NCBI GenBank assembly: GCA_013003675.1
Contig: JABDIP010000565.1
Coordinates: 1-16,378, forward strand
Reading direction: 5' to 3'
Origin: Inquilinus sp.
GTDB taxonomy: Bacteria; Pseudomonadota; Alphaproteobacteria; DSM-16000; Inquilinaceae
DNA: 16,378 nt
Below are positions 1 through 8,106 of the stretch, piece by piece. Numbering within the stretch: position 1 is the first letter of the stretch; each line of letters starts with the position of its first letter. The notes under the pieces were generated by a model. The model worked only from the letters and a program-made list of their open reading frames with translations. It searched no databases and was not told where the DNA came from. The position numbers and the translations under genes were made by a program.

Positions 1-1248
1 CCGATAGAGGCTGAGGCCGCTGGCGCCGGCGAACCAGCGCCCGCCGAGAACCGACCCGGGCTCGCCGGCATGGCTGTAGGTGAGCCAGGGCAGGACGGCG
101 GGCTGGTCGATGGTATTGGGGCGCAGATCCTGAAAGCGAAGCACCTGCGCCGAGGCGTAGTCGAGGCCATAGAAGCCCTCGGCATAGGCCCGTGAGTTCA
201 ACACGTCGTCGCCGGAGATCTCGAACTGGTCGAGATAGGTGTCGTCGGAGGCCTGGTTGAACGAAATCCCGGTGCGCCAATGTTCGGTCAAATGCATCTC
301 GCCGTCGGCGAATACGTGGCCGCGGACCTGGTCGGGGATGACCGTTGCGCCGGCCATGGCGTCGAAATCGGTGCGGTCGCTGCGGTTCACGCTGCCGTCG
401 AAGATGAACTGCCCGGCCTCGAACCGGTGGCGATACTCCAGGCCCAGCAAAGGACCGGCATCGCGGGTGAGGCCGGTTTCAATCGTCGCGTCCTGGTTCG
501 GCGCCATGTTCCAGTAGTAGAACAGCCGGCCGAACGGGCCGAGATCGGAGGTCGAGCCGAAGCGCGGGGCGAGGAAGCCCGACTGCCGGTCAACCGACGG
601 GTCCGGGTGGGAGAAATAGGGCGTATACAGGATCGGGACGCCATACAGATCGAGGAAGGCGTCGCGATAGGTGATCTGTTGTTCCTCGGTGTCGTGGATC
701 ACCCGGCCGGCGCGGAGTTGCCACAGCGGCGATTTCTCGGGGTCGTCCTCGCACAGGGCGCAGGGCGAATAGACCGCGCGTCCGACCTCGGTCCGGCCCT
801 CGTGACGGACACCACGATCCGCCGCCAGTCGGGAGTCGTCGGTGAACAGCACGCCGATATTCTCGATGAATCCCTCGGCGAGAGTGCTGTCCAACTCGGC
901 ATAGTCGGCGAAGATGACCTCGCCGGAGGGCTCCACCAGCACGATGTTGCCGGCGGCGGCGACGACTTGGCTGCGCGGGTTGTAGGTGACGGTATCGGCC
1001 GTCAGGACCCGCCCGGCCTGGGCGATCTCGACATTGCCGCGGGCGATGACGAGGTTGAGGACGTCGTCGACGACGACCTCATCGGCGGAGAAGACGATCG
1101 GCTGGTCGATGTTCGCCGGTTGCGCATCGGCCGGCTGTGCGCTGGCGCCCGCGACGGCGAGGCCGACGACCGCCAGCACCGTGAGACCCAGCCCGCATCG
1201 CCGCATCCGATCGCCCATGAGTTTCGGTCCGGCCGTCCGGTCGGCCAT
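1..1248 (-). CDS. lptD: LPS-assembly protein LptD, N-terminal part (3' end outside window)
   Basis: Outer-membrane beta-barrel protein that, with lipoprotein LptE, inserts lipopolysaccharide into the outer leaflet. The 416 visible codons begin with a signal peptide (hydrophobic stretch around residues 19-35, likely cleavage after ...AGASA). An OstA/LptA-like beta-jellyroll follows at about residues 50-160, then a CxxC pair at C163/C166 in SPCALCEDDP, then the start of the barrel domain with the typical Y-Y-W-N-x-A-P-N-Q-D-A-T motif near residue 240. The frame is open to base 1, so roughly the C-terminal half of the family's usual length is missing. Start choice is uncertain: ATGs at 1248, 1218 and 1206 are in frame, none with a well-spaced Shine-Dalgarno, and the last gives the most conventional signal peptide. 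The 71-bp gap to the DUF2783 gene shows no terminator, so the genes may be co-transcribed. In many alphaproteobacteria lptF/lptG precede lptD; here they do not. Confidence 0.93.
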   Translation of the reverse strand, partial: MADRTAGPKLMGDRMRRCGLGLTVLAVVGLAVAGASAQPADAQPANIDQPIVFSADEVVVDDVLNLVIARGNVEIAQAGRVLTADTVTYNPRSQVVAAAGNIVLVEPSGEVIFADYAELDSTLAEGFIENIGVLFTDDSRLAADRGVRHEGRTEVGRAVYSPCALCEDDPEKSPLWQLRAGRVIHDTEEQQITYRDAFLDLYGVPILYTPYFSHPDPSVDRQSGFLAPRFGSTSDLGPFGRLFYYWNMAPNQDATIETGLTRDAGPLLGLEYRHRFEAGQFIFDGSVNRSDRTDFDAMAGATVIPDQVRGHVFADGEMHLTEHWRTGISFNQASDDTYLDQFEISGDDVLNSRAYAEGFYGLDYASAQVLRFQDLRPNTIDQPAVLPWLTYSHAGEPGSVLGGRWFAGASGLSLYR

Positions 1249-1319
1249 CCTCGAAGAACCGGCAGACTTTCCGAACCTCCGGCGCAAGTCAACCGCCAGC
1301 CGCAGGATCGGCGCCGGCG

Positions 1320-1544
1320 TCAGCCGGCCGGCCCGGGCGCGCCGTCGACCGCTGTGTGCTGGGCCTCGCGCAGGGCCTCGTCGAGGATCTCGGCATTGCC
1401 GATGTGGTTGGCGAGCAGCAGGACCAGACGTGCGTTGAGACGAAGGCTCTGATCTGCGGTCAGTCCGCGATGGCTGTCGATGAGGGCCGCGTAGAAGTCG
1501 TCGGGGTCGCCGAGTCCGAGATCGCGCCGTAGTTTGTCGGGCAT
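1320..1544 (-). CDS. DUF2783 domain-containing small protein
   Basis: A 74-residue protein of unknown function matching what I recall of the DUF2783 family: D-P-D-D-F-Y-A-A-L-I-D-x-H-R-G-L near the start, then a helix with N-A-R-L-V-L-L-L-A-N-H-I-G and an L-x-E-A-L-x-x-A tail. It is predicted soluble and helical, with no signal peptide or metal motif. The ATG lies 3 bp after the stop of the flavin monooxygenase gene, and its ribosome site (GGAGG in the stretch GGAGGTTTGAACG) overlaps that stop codon, so the two are translationally linked. Members of this family are commonly encoded beside FAD-dependent aromatic monooxygenases, which suggests, as inference only, an accessory or stability role for that enzyme. 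Confidence 0.85.
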   Translation of the reverse strand: MPDKLRRDLGLGDPDDFYAALIDSHRGLTADQSLRLNARLVLLLANHIGNAEILDEALREAQHTAVDGAPGPAG

Positions 1545-1547
1545 CGT

Positions 1548-3176
1548 TCAAACCTCCTGAAGGGGGCCGGTGCGCCCCAGGGCGCGGTCCAGCGCGGCAG
1601 CGATCGCCACCGGATCGGGGCTGCGCCAGCGCGCCGCGACGTGCTGGTCGGGACGGATCAGATAGCAGGTGCCGTCGCGGGCATCGTAGCGCCGGCCGGC
1701 CAGCCCCTCGATGTCGGCGAGATGGCCGGCACCGATGCACAGCGTCCGCAGCGGCACCGGCAGGCCGTCGGGCACCGGCGGCGGTGCGCCGAAGCCGAGG
1801 AGCGTGAACCCGCCGCCAAGCCTCTCCAGCAGCCATGCCGGCTTGCCGTCCGCGGTTCTCAGCGGCGCGTCGAGGCAGGGCGCCCCGGGCACGAGCGGCC
1901 CGGCGAAAGGCTCCGCATCGGGCGTGTTCAAGGGGCTGTCCACATAGCAGAAGGGCAGCGACAACCGCCCGCTATTGACGAGACGGCGGGCGAAGGGAAG
2001 GTCGGCCGCCAGTTCCAGCATCGCGTCGCGGAAGGCCCGGCTGACCTCGCCTTTTGGCGTGATGAAATCCGTGCTGCGGGTCGAGTTCAGGATATTGTCA
2101 TCGGTGGCCGGGATGCGTTCGGTGTCGTAGCTGTCGAGCAGCGCGTCGGGCGCGGTGCCCGACAGCACCGCGGCCAGTTTCCAGGCCAGATTGTCGGTGT
2201 CCTGCAGCCCGCCATTGCCGCCGCGGGCGCCGAACGGCGACACCTGATGCGCGCTGTCGCCGACGAACAGCACGCGGTCGTGCCGGAAGCGCTCCAGCCG
2301 GCGGCATTGGAAGGTGTAGACACTGACCCATTCCAGCTCGAACGGGCGATCCTCGCCCAGCATCGCCTTGAGGCGCGGGAGCACCCGTTCCGGCTGGCGT
2401 TCCCGTTCCGGGTCGGCGTCCCAACCGAGTTGCAGGTCGATGCGCCAGATGTCGTCGGCCTGACGGTGCAGCAGCGCCGAGCCGCCGGAATGAAAGGGCG
2501 GGTCGAACCAGAACCAGCGTTCGGTCGGGAAATCCGCCGTCATGCGGACATCGGCGATCAGGAACCGGTCCTCGAAAACCTTCCCCTCGAAGGACAGCCC
2601 GAGCATCTTGCGGGCCGGGCTGCGGGCGCCGTCGGCGGCCAGCACGTACTCCGCCTCGATCCGGTAGGGGCCGTCGGGCGTCTCGACATCGACGCCGACC
2701 GAGTTGGCGCCCGGCGCCAGGCCGACCACCTTATTGCGGAACCTGAGTTCCACCAGGGGCGAGGCCAGCGCCGCCTCGACCATGAACTGCTCGACATAGT
2801 ATTGCTGGAGGTTGATGAAGGCCGGCTGCTTGTGGCCGCCCTCGGGCAGCAGGTCGAAGGCATAGACCTGCTGGTCGTGCAGGAAGACCTTGCCGATCTG
2901 CCAGGTCACCCCTTTCTCCAGCATCGGCGCCGCGATGCCGACACGGTCGAGAATCTCGAGGCTTCTTTTGGCCCAACAGATCGCCCGGCTGCCGACGCTG
3001 ACGGTGTCGTCGTCGTCGAGGACCAGGACCGGCACGCCGTGGGTCGCAAGATCGAGGGCCGCGGCGAGGCCGACCGGTCCGGCCCCGACCACGATCACCG
3101 GCCGCCGCCGGCCCGTTTCGCCCTTCAATTCGGGCGGCGCGCGGTACGAGTATCGCGGATATTCGTAACTCGCCAT
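1548..3176 (-). CDS. FAD-dependent class A monooxygenase (MhpA/PheA-like aromatic hydroxylase)
   Basis: A 542-residue cytoplasmic flavoprotein of the para-hydroxybenzoate-hydroxylase fold, expected to use NAD(P)H and O2 to hydroxylate an aromatic or polyketide-like substrate. Visible motifs are the Rossmann GxGxxG dinucleotide site (VIVVGAGPVG, residues 27-36), the DG motif (AADGARSPAR) and the GD motif that binds FAD ribityl (FVGDSAHQVSPFGARGGNGG). A thioredoxin-like C-terminal domain follows. The start is set at the ATG at 3176, preceded by the strong site GGAGGAAGG about nine bases upstream. An in-frame ATG at 3269 would add an arginine-rich unconserved leader and is rejected. It heads a unit with the DUF2783 gene 3 bp downstream. 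The substrate cannot be read from the sequence: no ring-cleavage dioxygenase or other catabolic gene is in the window. Confidence 0.88.
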   Translation of the reverse strand: MASYEYPRYSYRAPPELKGETGRRRPVIVVGAGPVGLAAALDLATHGVPVLVLDDDDTVSVGSRAICWAKRSLEILDRVGIAAPMLEKGVTWQIGKVFLHDQQVYAFDLLPEGGHKQPAFINLQQYYVEQFMVEAALASPLVELRFRNKVVGLAPGANSVGVDVETPDGPYRIEAEYVLAADGARSPARKMLGLSFEGKVFEDRFLIADVRMTADFPTERWFWFDPPFHSGGSALLHRQADDIWRIDLQLGWDADPERERQPERVLPRLKAMLGEDRPFELEWVSVYTFQCRRLERFRHDRVLFVGDSAHQVSPFGARGGNGGLQDTDNLAWKLAAVLSGTAPDALLDSYDTERIPATDDNILNSTRSTDFITPKGEVSRAFRDAMLELAADLPFARRLVNSGRLSLPFCYVDSPLNTPDAEPFAGPLVPGAPCLDAPLRTADGKPAWLLERLGGGFTLLGFGAPPPVPDGLPVPLRTLCIGAGHLADIEGLAGRRYDARDGTCYLIRPDQHVAARWRSPDPVAIAAALDRALGRTGPLQEV

Positions 3177-3326
3177 GCGGCAGGCACCTTCCTCCCGGCG
3201 CCAGGCATCGGCGCCAATCCGGCGGCACCATAGCCGGCCGGGCGCCCGCAAACCACGGTCCGCGCCCAAGTCTACGGGAGCAAGAAGGAAGGGGGCCGCG
3301 GGCGATGGTCCGCCGGCGGCCGGAGA

Positions 3327-4883
<1,557 letters not shown>

Positions 4884-4949
4884 TCGGTGGTGTATCTTTA
4901 CGCCAGTATATGGGTTGCCGCTCGTGATGAGCCTGCAAATTGGGAACGG

Positions 4950-4977
4950 AGCATAGAAAGTCAAACCCGGATGTCAA
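4950..4977 (-). promoter_or_regulatory. Putative sigma-70 promoter of the RhlE helicase gene
   Basis: On the minus strand a perfect TTGACA (-35, 4972-4977) is followed after 16 bp by TATGCT (-10, 4950-4955). Transcription would start near 4943 and leave a leader of about 60 nt before the ATG at 4883. The leader has no strong Shine-Dalgarno. The region is AT-rich compared with the flanking genes. Confidence 0.5.
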
Positions 4978-5048
4978 TATTTGGTTGACAGGCCGGCTTT
5001 TTTTGAACTCCAGAACGGTTCATGCCGGAAGTGGGAAAGGGCAGGGCG

Positions 5049-5591
5049 ATGCTGATCGAGGCCAATCGGTCGGTTCTGGTGGTGATCGACGTCCAGGAAC
5101 GGCTGACGCCGGCGATGGACGGGTTGGCGCCGCTGAAGCGCAATCTGACGACCCTTATGCGGGCGGCCGCCAGGCTGGATGTCCCGATGATCGTCACCGA
5201 ACAGTACCCGAAGGGACTGGGACGTACGGTTGCCGATCTGGCGGCGCTGGCGCCGGCCGAGGCGGTGGTCGAGAAGATCGAATTCTCGGCCGCCCGCAAC
5301 GACGCCTTCAACGAGAGGCTGGCGGCTCTCGGTCGCTCCGACCCGATCATTTGCGGGATCGAGGCGCATGTCTGCGTGCTGCAGACGACGCTCGACCTGG
5401 CCGAGCGCGGGCTGATCACCTGGTTGGTGGGCGACGCCACCGCGTCGCGGGTGCCGGCCAGCGCCGCGGCGGCGCATGCCCGCGCCGGCCGGCACGGCGT
5501 GGAACTGGTGACCACGGAGATGGTCCTGTTCGAATGGTTGCGCCGAGCGGGAACCCCGCTGTTCCGCGAGCTGAGCGCGCTGATCAGATAG
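5049..5591 (+). CDS. Isochorismatase-family cysteine hydrolase
   Basis: A 180-residue cytoplasmic hydrolase of the isochorismatase-like fold. The catalytic triad is visible: Asp14 in VVIDVQERL, Lys76 in VEKIEFS and Cys109 in GIEAHVCVLQT, so hydrolysis through a cysteine nucleophile is expected. The short form without a carrier domain resembles the YcaC/nicotinamidase-related group rather than siderophore isochorismatases. The substrate (an amide, an isochorismate-like ether or another small molecule) cannot be assigned. The ATG at 5049 is chosen because AAAGGGCAGGG lies just upstream; an in-frame ATG at 5022 would add nine residues. The gene is divergent from rhlE and convergent with the lipoprotein gene, 21 bp between stops, so it appears to be a single-gene unit. 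Confidence 0.88.
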   Translation: MLIEANRSVLVVIDVQERLTPAMDGLAPLKRNLTTLMRAAARLDVPMIVTEQYPKGLGRTVADLAALAPAEAVVEKIEFSAARNDAFNERLAALGRSDPIICGIEAHVCVLQTTLDLAERGLITWLVGDATASRVPASAAAAHARAGRHGVELVTTEMVLFEWLRRAGTPLFRELSALIR

Positions 5592-5612
5592 GCCGGCGCC
5601 GGCGACCCAAGG

Positions 5613-6212
5613 TCAATGGCAGAGGAAGAACGCGCCGCGACAGCGGTCGTCGTCCATGTCCGAGTCCCACAGCGGGAACAACTCGCGCGCGACGCCGGCC
5701 ATCAGCGACCGGTAGGCCGGCGAGTCCGGCGCCGCCATCTGCTCTTCGCTCAACTGGCCGCGGACGCCGGTCAGCACGCGGGGGCCGCTGTCGACGCTTT
5801 CGCAGAACACGGCCTTGACCCGCAGCGGCTCGCCGGCCGGGGCGGCGCGGACATCGCCCCGGCACAGGGCGAGATAACCGGCCGGCTCGATCGGGTTGTA
5901 GGCAACGACCACCTTGTATTGCGGCCGTGCGCTGTCGGTCGGGGTCGGCGTGAGGTTGGTCGGCTGCCCGAGATTGTGGCCCTGCATCGCCGACGTCGTC
6001 AACTCGGCGACCCGGGCGTCGTCCAACTGGACGCCGGAAAACGGGTTGCCGATCGTCTCGACCTTCAGGTCGCGGCCGCCAGCGGCATAGTTGAAGACAG
6101 TGGGCCGATAGCTCGGCCGCAGGAAGCTGCGCCGATAGGTGTAGTCACAGGCGACGAGAGTGCCGCAGACCAGAGCGAGAAGGGCGATTGTTCCCAATCT
6201 GGACAACGTCAT
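5613..6212 (-). CDS. Exported lipoprotein of unknown function
   Basis: A 199-residue protein with a classical lipoprotein signal: hydrophobic segment LGTIALLALVCGTL followed by lipobox LVAC with Cys22 as the acylation site. The mature part has no domain I recognise. It contains the segment Y-R-P-T-V-F-N-Y-A-A-G-G-R-D-L and a stretch S-A-R-P-Q-Y-K-V-V-V-A-Y-N that I believe recur in conserved alphaproteobacterial hypotheticals, plus four further cysteines (in LALCRG, AVFCES and the terminal DDRCRGAFFLCH) that could form disulfides in the periplasm. Asp at +2 of the lipobox would favour inner-membrane retention under the Escherichia coli rule, which may not apply here. The start has GAGG about eight bases upstream. 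It is divergent from the PDC-domain gene. Confidence 0.8.
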   Translation of the reverse strand: MTLSRLGTIALLALVCGTLVACDYTYRRSFLRPSYRPTVFNYAAGGRDLKVETIGNPFSGVQLDDARVAELTTSAMQGHNLGQPTNLTPTPTDSARPQYKVVVAYNPIEPAGYLALCRGDVRAAPAGEPLRVKAVFCESVDSGPRVLTGVRGQLSEEQMAAPDSPAYRSLMAGVARELFPLWDSDMDDDRCRGAFFLCH

Positions 6213-6244
6213 GGCCGCGCCTCACTGGATGAGGAAAAACTAAT

Positions 6245-6272
6245 ATTATAGGAGCGAAGCGAGCGAAGGCAA
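6245..6272 (-). promoter_or_regulatory. Putative sigma-70 promoter of the lipoprotein gene
   Basis: On the minus strand a perfect TATAAT (6245-6250) lies 16 bp after TTGCCT (6267-6272, four of six to consensus). The start would fall near 6238, giving a leader of about 26 nt that holds the GTGAGG ribosome site. Confidence 0.5.
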
Positions 6273-6317
6273 GCGGCAGGCGGATCAGGGCAGCCCAGGA
6301 ATACAGTCCGGCCGCCA

Positions 6318-6335
6318 TGCCCCTTGGCCGGGGCA
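6318..6335. other. Short inverted repeat in the divergent intergenic region
   Basis: TGCCCC and GGGGCA arms of 6 bp flank TTGGCC. It could form a small hairpin in either transcript or be a protein-binding dyad. No T tract follows on either strand, so it is not called a terminator. Confidence 0.3.
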
Positions 6336-6369
6336 ATGGAGCGAAGTCAAAGCGCCCACCGATCCAGAA

Positions 6370-6386
6370 TTTAGCATATTTTAGCA
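6370..6386 (+). promoter_or_regulatory. Tandem TTTAGCA repeats in an AT-rich upstream region
   Basis: Two copies of TTTAGCA sit 10 bp apart, one helical turn, within the most AT-rich stretch of the intergenic region, about 105 bp before the ATG of the PDC-domain gene. Same-face direct repeats suggest a regulator site or promoter region for the sensor-domain pair. No convincing -35/-10 pair was found. Confidence 0.35.
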
Positions 6387-6489
6387 AATGCGCTGCAAAA
6401 CAAATGCAAAGTCGAATGACCGAAAAGTTTCCATGCCCTTTCCGTTCATCACCAACCGATCCATCGCCAGACAACTCGGAGAACAAGCG

Positions 6490-7080
6490 ATGTGGGTTCA
6501 GCGTGCATTTGCGGGCGGCGCGGCGGCGATCGCCGGTCTGACCCTGGCCACCGCAGCCTGGGCCGCCGGCCCCCACGAGGCGCCGATCAGGCAATTCGCC
6601 GACAGCACGATCAGGGCATGGGTCAGCAATCCGCTCGTCATCGACGCCATCCGGGATCAGAACGCCCGGCACGCCAGGCTTAGCCAGAGCGACATCGATG
6701 CGATGGACCGGCGATGGCGCAATGAGACATCGGCGGCAAATCGCCCGCTGATCAACCGCACGCTGGAAAACCGGTTGTCGCAGCACCTGAAGGATCTGAA
6801 GAACAACCAGCACGGAATTGTCACCGAAGTCTTCATCATGGACAACCGCGGGCTGAATGTTGGCCAGAGCAATGTCACGTCGGATTTCTGGCAGGGTGAC
6901 GAGGCGAAGTGGAAAGAGACCTACCTGGTCGGGCCGCACGCCATCATGATCGACGAGATCGAACTGGACGAGTCGACTCAGACCTTTCAGTCGCAGTTGA
7001 ACATGTCGATCATCGATCCGGAGACGGGGGAAGTCATCGGCGCCATCACGGTGGGAATCGACGTGGAGGCGATCATCTAG
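6490..7080 (+). CDS. Secreted stand-alone PDC/Cache-like sensor domain protein
   Basis: A 196-residue protein with a cleavable signal peptide (hydrophobic A11-A25, cleavage near AWA/AGP) and no other membrane segment. The mature part resembles a PDC (Cache-type) extracellular ligand-binding domain: an N-terminal helix, then V-F-I-M-D-N-R-G-L-N-V-G-Q-S-N at 114-128, the conserved W-Q-G-D-E-A-K-W core at 134-141, Y-L-V-G-P-H 145-150, and a final strand pair ending D-P-E-T-G-E-V-I-G-A-I-T-V-G-I-D. Such domains normally sit in the periplasmic part of chemoreceptors or histidine kinases; here there is no transmembrane anchor or output domain. The ATG at 6490 is chosen because GGAG lies eight bases upstream; a longer in-frame start at 6388 would put 34 residues before the signal peptide. 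The PilJ-domain gene follows 83 bp downstream. Confidence 0.82.
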   Translation: MWVQRAFAGGAAAIAGLTLATAAWAAGPHEAPIRQFADSTIRAWVSNPLVIDAIRDQNARHARLSQSDIDAMDRRWRNETSAANRPLINRTLENRLSQHLKDLKNNQHGIVTEVFIMDNRGLNVGQSNVTSDFWQGDEAKWKETYLVGPHAIMIDEIELDESTQTFQSQLNMSIIDPETGEVIGAITVGIDVEAII

Positions 7081-7163
7081 GCCTGGCCTCGGAACGCCTT
7101 TTTAGACCTTCGGCATCGATGGCACCTCAGCCAACGGTACAGCGGAATGCAAGGACCACATCG

Positions 7164-8042
7164 ATGAGTATGAACGCTGTCAGACGCACCTCCGGTCTTG
7201 CGGGCATCTTCACCGCAGTCGCGCTGATCCTGGCCGCGGTTCCGGCGGAGGCACGATCGGATGCCAGCCGCTCCTTCACCCTGGCCGCCCGTCAGTGGTT
7301 GCTGATTGAAAGGATGACCAACAGCGCCCTGCTGGCGGCTCTCGAAATCGATGTATCGCCCAGGCTGAGCGCCATCCACTGGTCACGGGATCGCTTCGAC
7401 CGCACGCAGTCCGAACTTCGCGATGGCGATCCGCTACTCGGCATAAGCCCGACGACGAGGCCGGAAATAATCGGTGCGCTCAATCGCGTCGATGCCCGGT
7501 GGCAGCGCTATGACTCGATCTTCAGGGAGATCGCCGCATCCGAAACGATCTCGGCGAGGCAGATACGGGCTCTTACCGAAAGCCACGCCGAGACGACCGA
7601 AGCCCTGGCCGAGATGGTCGACGCCTATGAGCATTTCGTCAATGGCGGCTACAACCATACAATTCTGTCGACCACGATTGACGGCGTGGAGCAGTTGCGG
7701 GCTCAAACCCAGCTCTTGCTTCGGGCCTTGCTGACGGCCGCCTATCACGAGGACGCAGCATCGGAGCGGCAGCATCTGGCCCGATCGACGCAAGACTTCG
7801 GCCGGATGCTGGGTGGACTTATCTACGGCGATCCCGACCTCCGCTTGATGCCGGCCCCGACCCAAGGAATCAAAGACGAGCTGAAACGGGTCGAGCGGAT
7901 GTGGCTTGAGACGCAACCGATCCTGGAGTCGGCGGCCGTCGGCGACGCCGTCTCCGAAAGTGAAATCGCCACCGTCGCGCAACATGCCAACGAGATGGCC
8001 TTGCCGTTGACGATGGCGCTGTTGATGTATCTGACCCTTTGA
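7164..8042 (+). CDS. Secreted tandem PilJ-like (type IV pili chemoreceptor N-terminal) domain protein
   Basis: A 292-residue protein with a signal peptide (hydrophobic 11-28, likely cleavage after PAEA30). Two copies of a PilJ-type helical sensor module are visible. The first, about 38-125, has L-A-A-R-Q...E-R-M, F-D-R-T-Q-S-E-L-R-D-G-D-P, T-T-R-P-E-I and R-V-D-A-R-W. The second, about 177-262, has R-A-Q-T-Q-L-L-L, F-G-R-M-L-G-G-L-I-Y-G-D-P, P-T-Q-G-I and R-V-E-R-M-W. In PilJ or NarX-like receptors this fold lies in the periplasm ahead of a membrane helix and signalling domain; neither is present, though the C-terminus is hydrophobic. The start at 7164 has AAGGA eight bases upstream. It is probably co-transcribed with the PDC-domain gene, and both are predicted periplasmic. 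Confidence 0.82.
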   Translation: MSMNAVRRTSGLAGIFTAVALILAAVPAEARSDASRSFTLAARQWLLIERMTNSALLAALEIDVSPRLSAIHWSRDRFDRTQSELRDGDPLLGISPTTRPEIIGALNRVDARWQRYDSIFREIAASETISARQIRALTESHAETTEALAEMVDAYEHFVNGGYNHTILSTTIDGVEQLRAQTQLLLRALLTAAYHEDAASERQHLARSTQDFGRMLGGLIYGDPDLRLMPAPTQGIKDELKRVERMWLETQPILESAAVGDAVSESEIATVAQHANEMALPLTMALLMYLTL

Positions 8043-8106
8043 GGGCGGAAAACGCGCCGGACGGAGCCGCTCGGGCTGGAGCCGATTCCGCGTGAGCGAA
8101 TAGCGC

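Noticed and set aside
280..1452. Plus-strand 390-codon frame opposite lptD
   Set aside because: The minus strand in this region encodes LptD with signal peptide, CxxC and barrel motif; the plus frame is a shadow.
1641..3233. Long plus-strand open frame opposite the flavin monooxygenase gene
   Set aside because: It is the antisense shadow of a gene with clear FAD motifs; the translation has no recognisable domain and the composition of a high-GC shadow.
4985..4990. Perfect TTGACA on the plus strand as -35 of the hydrolase gene
   Set aside because: No acceptable -10 is found 16 to 18 bp downstream, so no promoter is called.
5592..5603. 12-bp palindrome GCCGGCGCCGGC between the convergent hydrolase and lipoprotein genes, as a terminator
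   Set aside because: It has no loop room and no T tract on either strand; such GC palindromes are common at this base composition.
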